Source of the DNA: Flavobacterium ammoniigenes
Lineage (GTDB): Bacteria > Bacteroidota > Bacteroidia > Flavobacteriales > Flavobacteriaceae
DNA length: 64,000 nt
Direction of reading: 5' to 3'
NCBI RefSeq assembly: GCF_020886055.1
Contig: NZ_AP025184.1
Location: 1,922,001-1,986,000 of the forward strand
The notes beneath the pieces are model-generated. The model saw only the letters and a program-made list of their open reading frames with translations, was not told the DNA's origin and did not search any database. This document shows, one piece after another, positions 41,391 to 52,183 of the stretch. Positions within the stretch are counted from its first letter, which is position 1; each line of letters starts with the position of its first letter. Position numbers and translations under genes: made by a program.

Positions 41391-41464
41391 TGGAGAATAA
41401 CGGAGTCGAACCGTTGACCTCCTGCGTGCAAGGCAGGCGCTCTAGCCAGCTGAGCTAATCCCCC
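41391..41464 (-). tRNA. tRNA-Ala (anticodon TGC)
   Basis: Acceptor GGGGGAT pairs with ATTCTCC (two G-U); anticodon loop CTTGCAC (TGC); T-arm GGTTCGACTCC. Located in the 16S-23S spacer. CCA is not encoded. Confidence 0.96.
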
Positions 41465-41471
41465 GTGTTTT

Positions 41472-41497
41472 AGTTGTCAGTTATCAGTCGTCTGTTG
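41472..41497 (-). repeat. Heptanucleotide array between tRNA-Ile and tRNA-Ala
   Basis: On the minus strand: CAACAGA, CGACTGA, TAACTGA, CAACT. CAACAGA and TAACTGA are the same units as in the array at 8221-8255. Confidence 0.7.
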
Positions 41498-41567
41498 ACA
41501 GTATAATGATAAAGACAACATCCATCGGATGACTCAACTTCTAAAATTTCCATAAGCTAAAAAATAG

Positions 41568-41641
41568 TAGTCCCGCCCAGACTCGAACTGGGGACCCCTA
41601 CATTATCAGTGTAGTACTCTAACCAGCTGAGCTACGAGACT
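41568..41641 (-). tRNA. tRNA-Ile (anticodon GAT)
   Basis: Acceptor AGTCTCG pairs with CGGGACT; anticodon loop CTGATAA (GAT); T-arm AGTTCGAGTCT. First tRNA of the 16S-23S spacer, the common Ile-Ala order. Confidence 0.96.
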
Positions 41642-41769
41642 CTGTTTTTTACTTATTTGTATTATTTGAACTAACAGCAAGAGTAATATTATCATGAAAT
41701 TCAATCCCATGTCGATCTATCGTCTTCTTTCTTGAAAGTGTTACCAAAATAACTAACATTCAAGCTCTA

Positions 41770-43281
<1,512 letters not shown>

Positions 43282-43410
43282 CGTATATTATGCGAAGCAA
43301 ATAAATTTGCTTCTATTTATTATGACAATGATCTAATGGTCTTTTTCGAATCTTACGATTCTATTACTCTTTAATTTGTTTTGAGATCTCTCTCAAAACG
43401 GCTGTCAATT

Positions 43411-43430
43411 CAATATGTCTAGGAACGTGT
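43411..43430 (-). promoter_or_regulatory. boxA-like element in the rRNA leader
   Basis: ACACGTTCCTAGACATATTG on the minus strand, between the most proximal promoter (43475) and 16S. The same core recurs in the 16S-23S spacer and in the tRNA-Ser leader. Confidence 0.5.
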
Positions 43431-43467
43431 CTAACTTGTTTGTTGCGCTTATCTCTCAAAGCGGGTG

Positions 43468-43497
43468 CAAAAGTACAACTTCTTTTTTATCTCGCAA
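43468..43497 (-). promoter_or_regulatory. rRNA promoter P3 (proximal)
   Basis: TACTTTTG (43468-43475 on the minus strand) followed by CACCCGC. A TTG -33 element lies 19 bp upstream. Confidence 0.8.
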
Positions 43498-43581
43498 GTC
43501 TATTTGAAAATTTTTTAGAAAAAATACTTTCTTTTTTAACTCACTCAACTTACTTAAGAACTTGGCTCCTTTTGGGGAGGG

Positions 43582-43612
43582 CAAAGATAATTACTTTTTT
43601 ATCTCTAGCAAA
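43582..43612 (-). promoter_or_regulatory. rRNA promoter P2 (middle)
   Basis: TATCTTTG (43582-43589, minus strand) with TTTG exactly 19 bp upstream: a full consensus match. Confidence 0.8.
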
Positions 43613-43693
43613 TTTTTTACAAGTAAAATTTCTTTTATCTCCTTTTGTTTGCTTTTCAATATCTATGTAAGAACCTCGCCTTTATTGCGGGTG

Positions 43694-43723
43694 CAAAAGT
43701 ACAACCTAAATCCACTCTGGCAA
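43694..43723 (-). promoter_or_regulatory. rRNA promoter P1 (distal)
   Basis: TACTTTTG (43694-43701, minus strand) in the same GTTGTACTTTTGCACCCGC context as P3, with a TTG -33 element 19 bp upstream. P1, P2 and P3 are spaced 112 and 114 bp. Confidence 0.8.
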
Positions 43724-43900
43724 GTATTTTTTGAGTTTATTTTGCAGCTTTTTCTTAACTGGCTGATTCCCCGTTTTGTAAATACCAAAGTTTTTTATCA
43801 ATTGGGAATTGTAAAGGTTGAATTAGAAGGTTCAAACAACAAAAATTCGATAAAGAATGTTGAATGTTGAACTTTGATATAGGTGTTTTCATCACAAACC

Positions 43901-43997
43901 GCGTTAGGGATAGAAGCGAAAAGCCCACAGCGCAGCGAGGACTTGTAGCATATAGCCCGGCCTAGTTTGCGAGGCTACGAGGCAAACCAGGTAACGC
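43901..43997. repeat. Extragenic palindrome-rich element, copy B
   Basis: A GC-rich block in the gap behind the DUF4294 gene. It is bounded by GCGTTA and TAACGC, with an inner inverted repeat CCTAGTTTGC / GCAAACCAGG and the words GGGATAGAAGCG and ATAGCCCGG. I recall such blocks as common between Flavobacterium genes. Confidence 0.55.
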
Positions 43998-44020
43998 ACT
44001 AGTGCTTAAAAATTCGAAGT

Positions 44021-44686
44021 TTATTTATTGGCAGCATTTACCTTTGCTTGCCAAGCAGTACTTAAATCGAAAAAATCTACTTTAATTGCAGGGGGTTGGT
44101 TTTGCAAACGACCGGTTTCGAAGGCGTACACTAATATGGATTCAATGAGATAATCTTCATTGTTTTGATACGGATCGTATTTGGTTTTTAAATTGATATC
44201 AAACAGTTTTGCCGTAACATTGGACCAAAATGCTTTCCAACCACTTTTTAAGTTAGTGATCAAATCGTAAGTAGTGGTGCCGGTTTGACGATGAATTAGT
44301 TTGACAAGAATTTGTCCTTGTTTGCGAGATAGCTTTTTTAGTTTTGCTTCAAACTCGTTGGTTAAATAATTCTCAACTATCTTGAAGTATTTCTTTTTTT
44401 CTTTTTCCGTTTTCAAATTGGCCATGCCACGATTTAAAGCGGTCAATCGCTCGGCAGTAATTTTAGCATAAGGATATACTTTTAACACTCGGTTTTGAAG
44501 TAATTGAAATTGCTTTCTGGCTTCAATATCCAATTTTTCTTTTCGAACAATGATTTCAGGAAGTTCAATGGTGTCATTTAAAATGGTATCGTTTTCTACT
44601 GTAAGATCAGACTCTTTTTGTATTACCTGCGCTTGAACGGCTGTCGATAGAAATGCGAAGCCAATTAGAAATAGAATGCGTTTCAT
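44021..44686 (-). CDS. DUF4294 domain exported protein
   Basis: A 221-aa protein with signal peptide MKRILFLIGFAFLSTAVQAQ. The body carries the DUF4294 pattern (VLKVYPYAKITAERLTALN, then KKLSRKQGQILVKLIHRQTG, and W-K-A-F-W-S-N), a Bacteroidota family of unknown function. It is divergent from the M42 peptidase gene; a TAATTTTG -7 box (44705-44712) lies 19 bp upstream of its ATG. Probably periplasmic. I recall DUF4294 next to M42 peptidases in other flavobacteria, but the link is unexplained. Confidence 0.88.
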   Translation of the reverse strand: MKRILFLIGFAFLSTAVQAQVIQKESDLTVENDTILNDTIELPEIIVRKEKLDIEARKQFQLLQNRVLKVYPYAKITAERLTALNRGMANLKTEKEKKKYFKIVENYLTNEFEAKLKKLSRKQGQILVKLIHRQTGTTTYDLITNLKSGWKAFWSNVTAKLFDINLKTKYDPYQNNEDYLIESILVYAFETGRLQNQPPAIKVDFFDLSTAWQAKVNAANK

Positions 44687-44704
44687 TTGTGAAAAATTTA
44701 ATTA

Positions 44705-44712
44705 CAAAATTA
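44705..44712 (-). promoter_or_regulatory. -7 box of the DUF4294 gene
   Basis: TAATTTTG on the minus strand, 19 bp upstream of the start codon. Confidence 0.5.
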
Positions 44713-44767
44713 GGCATTCTATACACAACTGTAATGCCAAATTTATAATTTAGCAAAAAAATATTTT

Positions 44768-45856
44768 ATGAGCACTACATCTATATTAAACGAAAAATCG
44801 ATTGCCTTTTTAGAAAGTTACCTTAATAATGCCTCGCCTACTGGTTTTGAAGCCGAAGGTCAAAAAATTTGGATGGATTATGTAAAACCCTATGTGGATA
44901 CGTTTATTACTGATACGTATGGCACTGCTGTAGGAATCATTAATCCTGATGCTCCTTATAAAGTAGTTATTGAAGGGCATGCTGATGAGATTGCCTGGTA
45001 TGTAAATTATATTACGGATGACGGATTAATATATGTAATAAGAAACGGTGGCTCTGACCATCAGATTGCACCTTCTAAACGTGTTAATATTCATACTAAA
45101 AACGGCATTGTAAAAGGTGTTTTTGGTTGGCCAGCCATCCATACTCGTAACCGAGGAAAAGAAGAACCAGCCAAAACCGATAATATCTTTATTGATTGCG
45201 GTTGCGAAAATAAAGAACAAGTTGAAAAATTGGGCGTACATGTGGGTTGTGTTATTACTTACCCTGACGAATTCATGGTCTTGAACGAAAATAAATTTGT
45301 TTGTCGCGCGATAGACAACCGTATGGGCGGATTTATGATTGCCGAAGTAGCGCGTTTGTTGCACGAAAACGGCAAAAAATTACCTTTCGGATTGTATATC
45401 ACCAACTCGGTGCAAGAAGAAGTAGGATTGCGTGGAGCTGAAATGATTACACAAACCATCAAGCCTAATGTGGCTATTGTAACTGATGTTTGCCACGACT
45501 CTACCACTCCAATGATTGACAAGAAAATTGAAGGAGAGACAAAAATTGGTAAAGGACCTGTTGTTACTTACGCTCCTGCTGTTCAAAATAATTTAAGAGA
45601 ATTAATTCTAAATACGGCCACCGAGAAAAAGATTCCTTTTCAACGACTAGCTTCGTCTCGAGTGACTGGAACAGACACAGATGCTTTTGCGTACAGCAAT
45701 GGCGGTGTGGCTTCGGCGTTGATTTCGCTTCCATTGCGATACATGCACACGACAGTAGAAATGGTGCATCGCGAAGATGTGGAAAATGTCATTCAATTGA
45801 TTTATGAAACCTTATTGAAAATAGAGAACGAAGAAACTTTTTCGTATTTCAAATAA
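44768..45856 (+). CDS. M42-family metallopeptidase
   Basis: A 362-aa cytosolic aminopeptidase of the M42 (glutamyl aminopeptidase / deblocking) family. Metal-site motifs are visible: EGHADEIAW, AIDNRMGGFM (bridging Asp), the catalytic Glu pair in QEEVGLRGAE, VTDVCHD, and MHTTVEMVHRED near the C-terminus. M42 enzymes form large dodecameric shells and trim peptides. No signal peptide. It is followed by an extragenic repeat and a terminator. Confidence 0.93.
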   Translation: MSTTSILNEKSIAFLESYLNNASPTGFEAEGQKIWMDYVKPYVDTFITDTYGTAVGIINPDAPYKVVIEGHADEIAWYVNYITDDGLIYVIRNGGSDHQIAPSKRVNIHTKNGIVKGVFGWPAIHTRNRGKEEPAKTDNIFIDCGCENKEQVEKLGVHVGCVITYPDEFMVLNENKFVCRAIDNRMGGFMIAEVARLLHENGKKLPFGLYITNSVQEEVGLRGAEMITQTIKPNVAIVTDVCHDSTTPMIDKKIEGETKIGKGPVVTYAPAVQNNLRELILNTATEKKIPFQRLASSRVTGTDTDAFAYSNGGVASALISLPLRYMHTTVEMVHREDVENVIQLIYETLLKIENEETFSYFK

Positions 45857-45866
45857 TAGTTTCTAT

Positions 45867-45958
45867 TGGAGCTATTCCCGCTTTCCGCTCTATCTTTATA
45901 GTTTAGCTTCGGAAGCCTCAGCTAAATACTATAAAGGATGCCGCTGCAATCGGGGCTA
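45867..45958. repeat. Extragenic palindrome-rich element, copy C
   Basis: GAGCTATTCCCGCTTTCCGC on the left and GCCGCTGCAATCGGGGCTA on the right enclose a hairpin of about 12 bp (TATAGTTTAGCT with AGCTAAATACTATA). It has the same words as copy A at 37887 and sits right after the M42 gene. Confidence 0.65.
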
Positions 45959-45999
45959 AAAAAAACCGCAATTCAAAACAATTGAATTGCGGTTTTTTT
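45958..45999. terminator. Bidirectional terminator
   Basis: An 11-bp stem CCGCAATTCAA with TTGAATTGCGG, A/T-runs on both sides, between the convergent M42 and purC genes. Confidence 0.9.
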
Positions 46000-46017
46000 A
46001 TTTAAGCTAAATGAAGT

Positions 46018-46971
46018 TTATCTGTTTTCTAAAAACGCCACTACATTCTTTTCGATTCGCTCATTAATATTACTAATATCCGCTTTTATAAATTGTTCTC
46101 CCAAGATATTTTCATACAACTCAATATATCGTTCAGAAACCGATTCGATGTAGGTATCAGTCATATCTGGAATTTGTTGTCCTTCTTGTCCTTGAAAACC
46201 ATTTTCAATCAACCAACGACGAACAAATTCTTTAGACAATTGTTTTTGTTCTTCGCCTTTGTCTTGTCTTTCTTGATAGCCTTCTGCATAAAAATAGCGA
46301 GAAGAATCAGGAGTATGAATTTCGTCAATTAATACAATTTGCCCGTCTTTGGTCTTACCAAATTCATATTTAGTATCCACCAAAATCAAACCTCGGCTAG
46401 CCGCAATTTCAGTTCCTCTTTGAAACAAAGCGCGGGTGTATTGTTCTAAAACCAAATAATCTTCTTCGGTAACAATTCCTTTCGACAAAATAGCTTCTCT
46501 CGAAATATCCTCATCATGAGAACCATTATCCGCTTTGGTTGTTGGGGTGATTATAGGAGTTGGAAATCGGTCGTTTTCTTTTAATCCTTCTGGCATGGTT
46601 ACTCCGCAAAGTATTCTTTTACCCGCAGCATATTCTCGTGCTGCATGACCCGAAACATAACCACGAATCACCATTTCTACTTTAAAAGGCTCGCACAAAT
46701 GACCAACTGCAACATTAGGATCAGGTGTTGCGATTAACCAATTGGGAACGATGTCTTGTGTCATTTTCATGAATTGTGTAGCAATTTGATTCAGGATCTG
46801 TCCTTTGTACGGAATTCCTTTTGGCAATACCACATCAAAAGCAGATAATCTATCCGTTGCAATCATGACCAATAGATCATCATTTATATTGTATACTTCA
46901 CGAACTTTTCCACGATAAACTGATTTTTGTCCTGGAAAATTAAAGTTAGTAGTTGTAATTGTTGAACTCAT
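46018..46971 (-). CDS. purC: Phosphoribosylaminoimidazole-succinocarboxamide synthase
   Basis: A 317-aa SAICAR synthase, the length usual for this branch. It joins aspartate to CAIR in purine synthesis. Motifs: [20 protein letters not shown] at the N-terminus (ATP site), [15 protein letters not shown], and [20 protein letters not shown] near residue 205. It has its own TAAATTTG -7 box upstream and is otherwise isolated from other pur genes. Confidence 0.96.
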   Translation of the reverse strand: MSSTITTTNFNFPGQKSVYRGKVREVYNINDDLLVMIATDRLSAFDVVLPKGIPYKGQILNQIATQFMKMTQDIVPNWLIATPDPNVAVGHLCEPFKVEMVIRGYVSGHAAREYAAGKRILCGVTMPEGLKENDRFPTPIITPTTKADNGSHDEDISREAILSKGIVTEEDYLVLEQYTRALFQRGTEIAASRGLILVDTKYEFGKTKDGQIVLIDEIHTPDSSRYFYAEGYQERQDKGEEQKQLSKEFVRRWLIENGFQGQEGQQIPDMTDTYIESVSERYIELYENILGEQFIKADISNINERIEKNVVAFLENR

Positions 46972-46999
46972 TATTTTATTGTGTTGTTTCGAATTGCGG

Positions 47000-47007
47000 C
47001 AAATTTA
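47000..47007 (-). promoter_or_regulatory. -7 box of purC
   Basis: TAAATTTG on the minus strand, 29 bp upstream of the purC ATG, in the 59-bp gap behind the S9 peptidase gene. No PurR-like operator is recognised. Confidence 0.6.
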
Positions 47008-47030
47008 GCATTAATTCATGGAGAATAAAA

Positions 47031-49376
47031 TTATTTATTTAGCAAAGTAGAATTGAATAAATCCAAGATTCTACCATATTCATCCACCCATGAATACGTT
47101 TCTTTAAATCCATGTGACTCAACAGGAAAACTAGCTAGACTCCATTTTTTCTTCCCTAATTCAATAAATCGTTGCGATAAACGTACAACATCTTTGTATT
47201 CTACATTATCATCTACCATGCCGTGAAGCATCAATAAATTGCCTTCTAAATTATTAGCAAAATAAATAGGTGAACTTTTTTTATAAGCATCCGGATCGGT
47301 TTCAGGGAAATTCAAAATATTCCCAGTATAGCCGTGGTTGTAATGTGCCCAATCAGTTACCGAACGTAAAGCGGCTCCAGCGGCAAATTCTTTAGGTGTA
47401 GTTAGCATTCCCATTAAAGTGATAAAACCTCCGTATGAACCTCCATATATCCCTACTCTATTTGGATCTACTCCATAATTTTGAACTAAGAAATTTTTTC
47501 CATCGATTTGATCGGAAAGATCTTTACCTCCCATAAAACGATAAATACCAGTTCTCACATCTCGTCCGTATCCATCACTTCCTCTATAATCAATATCCAA
47601 AACAGTATAACCTAAATCAGTCAGCAAATTATGGAACATATATTCTCTATGATACGTACTCCAATGATTATGCGCATTTTGCAAATAGCCCGCTCCATGG
47701 ACAAAAATAACAGCGGCTTTATTAGCTTGATTTCTATTTGGTGTATACAAACGAGCATTGACTGGTGTTCCGTCTTGTGCTTTGAAAGTAATCACTTCTG
47801 GACTTCTCCAATTATATTCCTGGAATGCTGCAGTAGTCGAAAACGTAATTTGATTTAAAGAACTTCCTTTCTTATTGGTAGCCCAATACAATTCCCAAGG
47901 TTTGTTTTTGTATGAATAACGAACTAACAAGGTTTTCTCATCAGGTGAAAGACTCACTTCATGAGCACCGTCATTGGTTAATATAGGTTGCAAAATCGCA
48001 TCCGAAACATTCATTTTGTACCACTCACGATTCCCTGGATGAGTGGTATTGGTAGTTAAGTAAAACGTTTTTTTATCTTTTGATAAATCTACACCACGAA
48101 CTTCCCAGTTGCCTTGAGTTAGTTGTACTTTTTTATTGGTTCTTAAATTGTAGGTATACAAATGGGAATAACCTGTTATTTCTGACTGAAAGTAAATGGT
48201 TTCGTTATCGGCCAAAAAACCTAAAGTCCCAGAACTAAATGCATAGGACGGAATTCCGGGCCCACCAATCCAAGCCTCATCGTGTTGGTGTTCAATTTCT
48301 TTAAAACTTCCTGTAGCTAAATTCAAGTTAACCAACCAACGGTCCTTGTTATCTTGACTTCTAATTTCAACAATGGCATACGATCCATCTTGATTGTAAA
48401 TTGGAGCTTGTGCTACAATCAGTTTGTCTTTCTTATCTAGATTTTTATTTTTTTCATACAATTTGAAATAATCAGGAACATCTTGAATATGACTCAAAGA
48501 CGAAAAATTGACCATATACACTGTATCCTTTGCCACATTATAGATACCCATTTTTGTATTTACAAAATTATTAGTCGAAACTTTTGTTTTGGTATCTCTG
48601 AATTTGTTATAGCCATCGGCTGTAATAAAAAGCTCCATTTCTTCTTGTTTTACCTCAGCTTCTTCTCGTAAACGGAAAGTAACAAAATCTCCCTTCGGAC
48701 TGGCTTTGGTACTTTCAATACTGTTTTTTCCAAAGAAATACGGTTTTGGAAAATCTGATTTTGCATCATCATTAGCTGTATTCCATTTCTCTTTTTGTTC
48801 TTGGTCCCTAACAAATTGAAACAATTCTTTTTGTTGCTCTTTCAAAAAAGATTCTTTTTCTTTTGGCTTTTCCTCTGATTTTCCCTTTTTAAAATTGGTC
48901 AACTGAACCAATGACCCAAGTTTGGTATCGAATTTAAAAAGATTATCACTTTGTTTAAAATAAACAACCCCTTCCTCTTTTCCTATCTGAAGATTGGAAA
49001 CCGGCACACTATGCTGAAATAATTTTTTGATTTTTTTATCTTTAATGGCATACGAATACAGTTGTCCTTTGTCTATGTAGTAATAGATTCCGCTACCTTC
49101 TTTTTCCACAAATCGAATTTTCGAAAACCTAGCTTCCTCTTTAGACGCTTTTTGTGGAGCTTTCATTCCTTTTTTCCAATAGTAAGTCAAATTACCCCAT
49201 TCTTTATTCGGATTCCAATCAAAATAAATGGTCGATCCATCCAAAGACCATCTTTCATTTTCAGGGAGATTCCCAATGAAATCATTTCCTTTCATTATTT
49301 CTTCCAGCTTCAATGATTGTGCTTGGAAAATAGTGGACCAAAAAATACAAATAAAAAGTAGTAAGATTTTTTTCAT
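47031..49376 (-). CDS. S9-family (prolyl oligopeptidase / DPP IV-like) exported serine peptidase
   Basis: A 781-aa protein with a signal peptide (to about residue 19, FQAQ). The N-terminal 530 residues form a beta-propeller-like region. The C-terminal alpha/beta-hydrolase domain has the nucleophile in YGGSYGGFITLMG, Asp in MLHGMVDDNVEY and His in PVESHGFKETYSW, a complete catalytic triad. Such enzymes cut peptides after proline or basic residues in the periplasm. It is 11 bp behind the HAD gene, in a PhoH-HAD-S9 transcript. Confidence 0.93.
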   Translation of the reverse strand: MKKILLLFICIFWSTIFQAQSLKLEEIMKGNDFIGNLPENERWSLDGSTIYFDWNPNKEWGNLTYYWKKGMKAPQKASKEEARFSKIRFVEKEGSGIYYYIDKGQLYSYAIKDKKIKKLFQHSVPVSNLQIGKEEGVVYFKQSDNLFKFDTKLGSLVQLTNFKKGKSEEKPKEKESFLKEQQKELFQFVRDQEQKEKWNTANDDAKSDFPKPYFFGKNSIESTKASPKGDFVTFRLREEAEVKQEEMELFITADGYNKFRDTKTKVSTNNFVNTKMGIYNVAKDTVYMVNFSSLSHIQDVPDYFKLYEKNKNLDKKDKLIVAQAPIYNQDGSYAIVEIRSQDNKDRWLVNLNLATGSFKEIEHQHDEAWIGGPGIPSYAFSSGTLGFLADNETIYFQSEITGYSHLYTYNLRTNKKVQLTQGNWEVRGVDLSKDKKTFYLTTNTTHPGNREWYKMNVSDAILQPILTNDGAHEVSLSPDEKTLLVRYSYKNKPWELYWATNKKGSSLNQITFSTTAAFQEYNWRSPEVITFKAQDGTPVNARLYTPNRNQANKAAVIFVHGAGYLQNAHNHWSTYHREYMFHNLLTDLGYTVLDIDYRGSDGYGRDVRTGIYRFMGGKDLSDQIDGKNFLVQNYGVDPNRVGIYGGSYGGFITLMGMLTTPKEFAAGAALRSVTDWAHYNHGYTGNILNFPETDPDAYKKSSPIYFANNLEGNLLMLHGMVDDNVEYKDVVRLSQRFIELGKKKWSLASFPVESHGFKETYSWVDEYGRILDLFNSTLLNK

Positions 49377-49387
49377 CGTTTTTTAAA

Positions 49388-50200
49388 TTAATTCTTTAAT
49401 AATAAATCGGAAAGATAATTAGCCACTCCATCCTCGTGATTAGTAGCGATTACTTCCATATGAGATAATTTGTTTTTTAAAGTGTCTGGTGCATTGCCCA
49501 TAATCAGTCCTTTACCAGAAGTCACCAGCATCATTTCATCATTAAACCCATCTCCAAAAGAAATGGCATGGCTAAAATCTAAATTCTCTTTTTCTAAAAT
49601 TTTTGCAATTGCATGGCTTTTGTCGACATTTTTATCCATGAATTCAAGGCAAATAGGCAGACTAAATGCATGATTGAAAGTTTCAGGATGGTGCTCTAAA
49701 ATCAAATCCCGAAGAGCCATTAATTTCTCTTGATTTTCGTGGGTAAAGAAAATTTTAATGGCTTCAAAATCCTCTAACTCCTCGAAATTTACTAATTCAC
49801 GATGGTATGTAACTTCTTTGGAAAAGCTATTTAATTTTTCATTGTGTATGTTCGTTTGCCAAACTTCTTCCTTAAATAAAACTGTAGTTATGTCTGGGTC
49901 AATGTCTAACGCCAAAATGGATTTTACTAGTTCGCTTTCCATATTGACTGAAAAAAGCAATTCTTTTTCAGGCGAATGAATTCTGGCGCCATTTGAAGTA
50001 ACTAAATATAAGGGTACCTCTAATTTTTCGACTAAAGGCATGGCATCCAAATGATGGCGACCTGTAGCTACAACAATTAAATACTTTTGTTGGTGCAATT
50101 CTTGAAAAACCGATTTTGTATAGTCTGAAATTACGTGATGTTGATTCAATAAAGTACCGTCTAAATCACTGATAATAACCTTCGTGTTTGCTTTAATCAT
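49388..50200 (-). CDS. Cof-type HAD-superfamily phosphatase
   Basis: A 270-aa protein. The nucleophile motif is SDLDGTLLNQ, the second motif VVATGRHH, and the Mg-binding motif SFGDGFNDEMML; the large C2 cap domain is typical of the Cof subfamily, which hydrolyses sugar or nucleotide phosphates. Substrate unknown. It lies between PhoH and the S9 peptidase with short gaps, probably one operon. Confidence 0.93.
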   Translation of the reverse strand: MIKANTKVIISDLDGTLLNQHHVISDYTKSVFQELHQQKYLIVVATGRHHLDAMPLVEKLEVPLYLVTSNGARIHSPEKELLFSVNMESELVKSILALDIDPDITTVLFKEEVWQTNIHNEKLNSFSKEVTYHRELVNFEELEDFEAIKIFFTHENQEKLMALRDLILEHHPETFNHAFSLPICLEFMDKNVDKSHAIAKILEKENLDFSHAISFGDGFNDEMMLVTSGKGLIMGNAPDTLKNKLSHMEVIATNHEDGVANYLSDLLLKN

Positions 50201-50220
50201 CCTATAACTCCCCTACTTAA

Positions 50221-51171
50221 TTAATCGTTATTCTCAATTTTTTTATAGGCTTCGATTACTTTTTTAACCAATCGGTGGCGCACCACGTCTTTGTCATCCA
50301 AATAAATAATCCCAATACCGTCGACATCTTTCAACACTAACAATGCTTCTTTTAAACCTGAGATAGTGCGACGAGGCAAATCAACCTGACCTGGATCTCC
50401 CGTAATCATGAACTTAGCATTCTTACCCATACGAGTTAAAAACATTTTCATTTGAGAATGCGTGGTATTTTGTGCCTCATCTAAAATCACAAAAGCATTA
50501 TCTAAAGTTCGTCCACGCATGAAGGCCAGAGGAGCAATTTGAATAATTCCTTTTAAAATATAATCTTCAATTTTTTCATTGGGCAACATATCGCGCAACG
50601 CATCGTATAAGGGTTGCATGTAAGGATCCAATTTCTCCTTCATGTCACCAGGTAAGAAACCAAGGTTTTCTCCTGCTTCAACCGCAGGACGAGTCAATAT
50701 TATGCGTTTGACTTCTTTTTCTTTTAATGCTTTAACCGCCATTGCCACACCTGTGTATGTCTTTCCAGTACCAGCAGGTCCCACAGCAAAAACCATATCG
50801 TTTTTGGTCAAAGTATCAACTAATAATTGTTGATTAGGTGTTAACGCTTTGATCAACTTTCCTCCTACTCCATGAACTAATATTTTGTCATGACCATTGA
50901 TATTTCGTTCGTCTTGACCATCGCCCAAAATAACGCGTTCAATGACATTATCATCAATATTGTTGTAGCGAGTAAAATGCAACATCAAGCGTTGAAATCG
51001 TTTTTCAAACTCATCTAGAACCTCTTTTTCGCCAAAAGCTTTGAGGGTTGTCCCACGAGCCACAATTTTTAATTTGGGATAGTATTTTTTAATCGTTTCC
51101 AAATGAGCATCCTGATCACCCCAAAATTCTTTAGGAGCAATGTCAACTAATTCAATGATTCTTTCGTTCAA
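50221..51171 (-). CDS. PhoH-family ATPase
   Basis: A 316-aa protein with Walker A GPAGTGKTYTG (about residue 131) and Walker B VILDEAQNTT, as in PhoH/PhoH-like (YbeZ) ATPases linked to RNA metabolism and ribosome maturation. The start is TTG at 51171: no in-frame ATG lies close by, and the first residues NERIIELVDIAPKEFWG agree with the family N-terminus as I recall it. It is the first gene of a PhoH-HAD-S9 series. Confidence 0.92.
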   Translation of the reverse strand: MNERIIELVDIAPKEFWGDQDAHLETIKKYYPKLKIVARGTTLKAFGEKEVLDEFEKRFQRLMLHFTRYNNIDDNVIERVILGDGQDERNINGHDKILVHGVGGKLIKALTPNQQLLVDTLTKNDMVFAVGPAGTGKTYTGVAMAVKALKEKEVKRIILTRPAVEAGENLGFLPGDMKEKLDPYMQPLYDALRDMLPNEKIEDYILKGIIQIAPLAFMRGRTLDNAFVILDEAQNTTHSQMKMFLTRMGKNAKFMITGDPGQVDLPRRTISGLKEALLVLKDVDGIGIIYLDDKDVVRHRLVKKVIEAYKKIENND

Positions 51172-51278
51172 ATTGGGAGTTTTTAGAGTATTAATTCGTC
51201 TTGAAGCAACCGTTAAATCAATTAAAATTCCGAAATAGAAAAAATTTTTCTTTATTTCGTTTTTGAATTTACTATTGT

Positions 51279-51286
51279 TAGCTTTG
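51279..51286 (+). promoter_or_regulatory. -7 box of the 51346 gene
   Basis: TAGCTTTG, 59 bp upstream of the ATG; the -33 element is weak. It lies in the 174-bp gap between the divergent PhoH gene and this one. Confidence 0.45.
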
Positions 51287-51345
51287 CATTTCTCAAATTT
51301 AATGAAATTTAGGCTTACCCAAACTCAATAGTTATAAACAAAATT

Positions 51346-52176
51346 ATGTCAATAATTACCCTTACTACCGATTACGGCTTGAAAGATCACTTTGTAGGTG
51401 CTCTTAAGGGTAAAATTATATCGGAATATCCTGAAGTTAACATTATTGATATCTCACACGACATTGATCCATTTAACATACTTGAAGCGAGTTATATTAT
51501 TGGCGCTGCCTATAGTAGTTTTCCCAAAGGAACGGTACATATTATTGGCGTAGATAGTGAACGAAATAAAGAAAACCAACACATTGCCATCCAATGGAAT
51601 GATCAATATTTTATTGGAGCCGACAATGGGATTTTGAGTATGCTTACGCAAAAAGTAGTCCCTCAAAAAATGGTGGCTATCACCATTCACGATCGTTTGC
51701 ATACTGATGCATCTGATTTAGATGTGTTTGTAAAAGTGGCTTGCCATTTGTCTAAAGGTGGTTTGTTGAATGTAATTGGAAAAGAAATCGTTCAATTAAA
51801 ATCGGTAACTGGTTTACAGGCGAGTGTGGCCAATGACTTTAACTCTATCAAAGGCAATGTAATTTACATCGATCATTTTGGGAATGTTGTGACCAATATC
51901 TCCAAAAAACAATTTTTGGATGTAGCCAAAGGCAGACCTTATGAAATTGTCATGAAAACTAAAAATATCAAAACGATTTTACCTAATTATTCAGCTGTGG
52001 CAACCAATGAAAATTATGCCATAAAGAATTATGAGGGAGAAAAATTAGCTATTTTTAACGAAGCGGGTTTTTTAGAAATCGCTATTTTTAGAAGTAATCC
52101 TTCAAAAATTGGTTCGGCCAATAGTTTACTCGGATTAAGTTACAGAGATGTGGTTTTGATTCAATTTAAAAACTAA
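51346..52176 (+). CDS. SAM hydroxide adenosyltransferase (DUF62)
   Basis: A 276-aa protein of the chlorinase/fluorinase-like DUF62 family. It starts ITLTTDYGLKDHFVGALKGK, with the conserved Asp of the SAM site, and has ISHDIDPFNILEASYI and GNVIYIDHFGNVVTNI. Family members that lack halogenase residues hydrolyse S-adenosylmethionine to adenosine and methionine. It is the first of a plus-strand series continuing with ABM, gldF and gldG with short spacings; a role in gliding is not implied by sequence. Confidence 0.9.
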   Translation: MSIITLTTDYGLKDHFVGALKGKIISEYPEVNIIDISHDIDPFNILEASYIIGAAYSSFPKGTVHIIGVDSERNKENQHIAIQWNDQYFIGADNGILSMLTQKVVPQKMVAITIHDRLHTDASDLDVFVKVACHLSKGGLLNVIGKEIVQLKSVTGLQASVANDFNSIKGNVIYIDHFGNVVTNISKKQFLDVAKGRPYEIVMKTKNIKTILPNYSAVATNENYAIKNYEGEKLAIFNEAGFLEIAIFRSNPSKIGSANSLLGLSYRDVVLIQFKN

Positions 52177-52183
52177 TTCGGCT

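Noticed and set aside
43440..43870. Open frames on the plus strand upstream of 16S
   Set aside because: They overlap the three rRNA promoters and are rich in Phe/Leu from T-rich promoter DNA.
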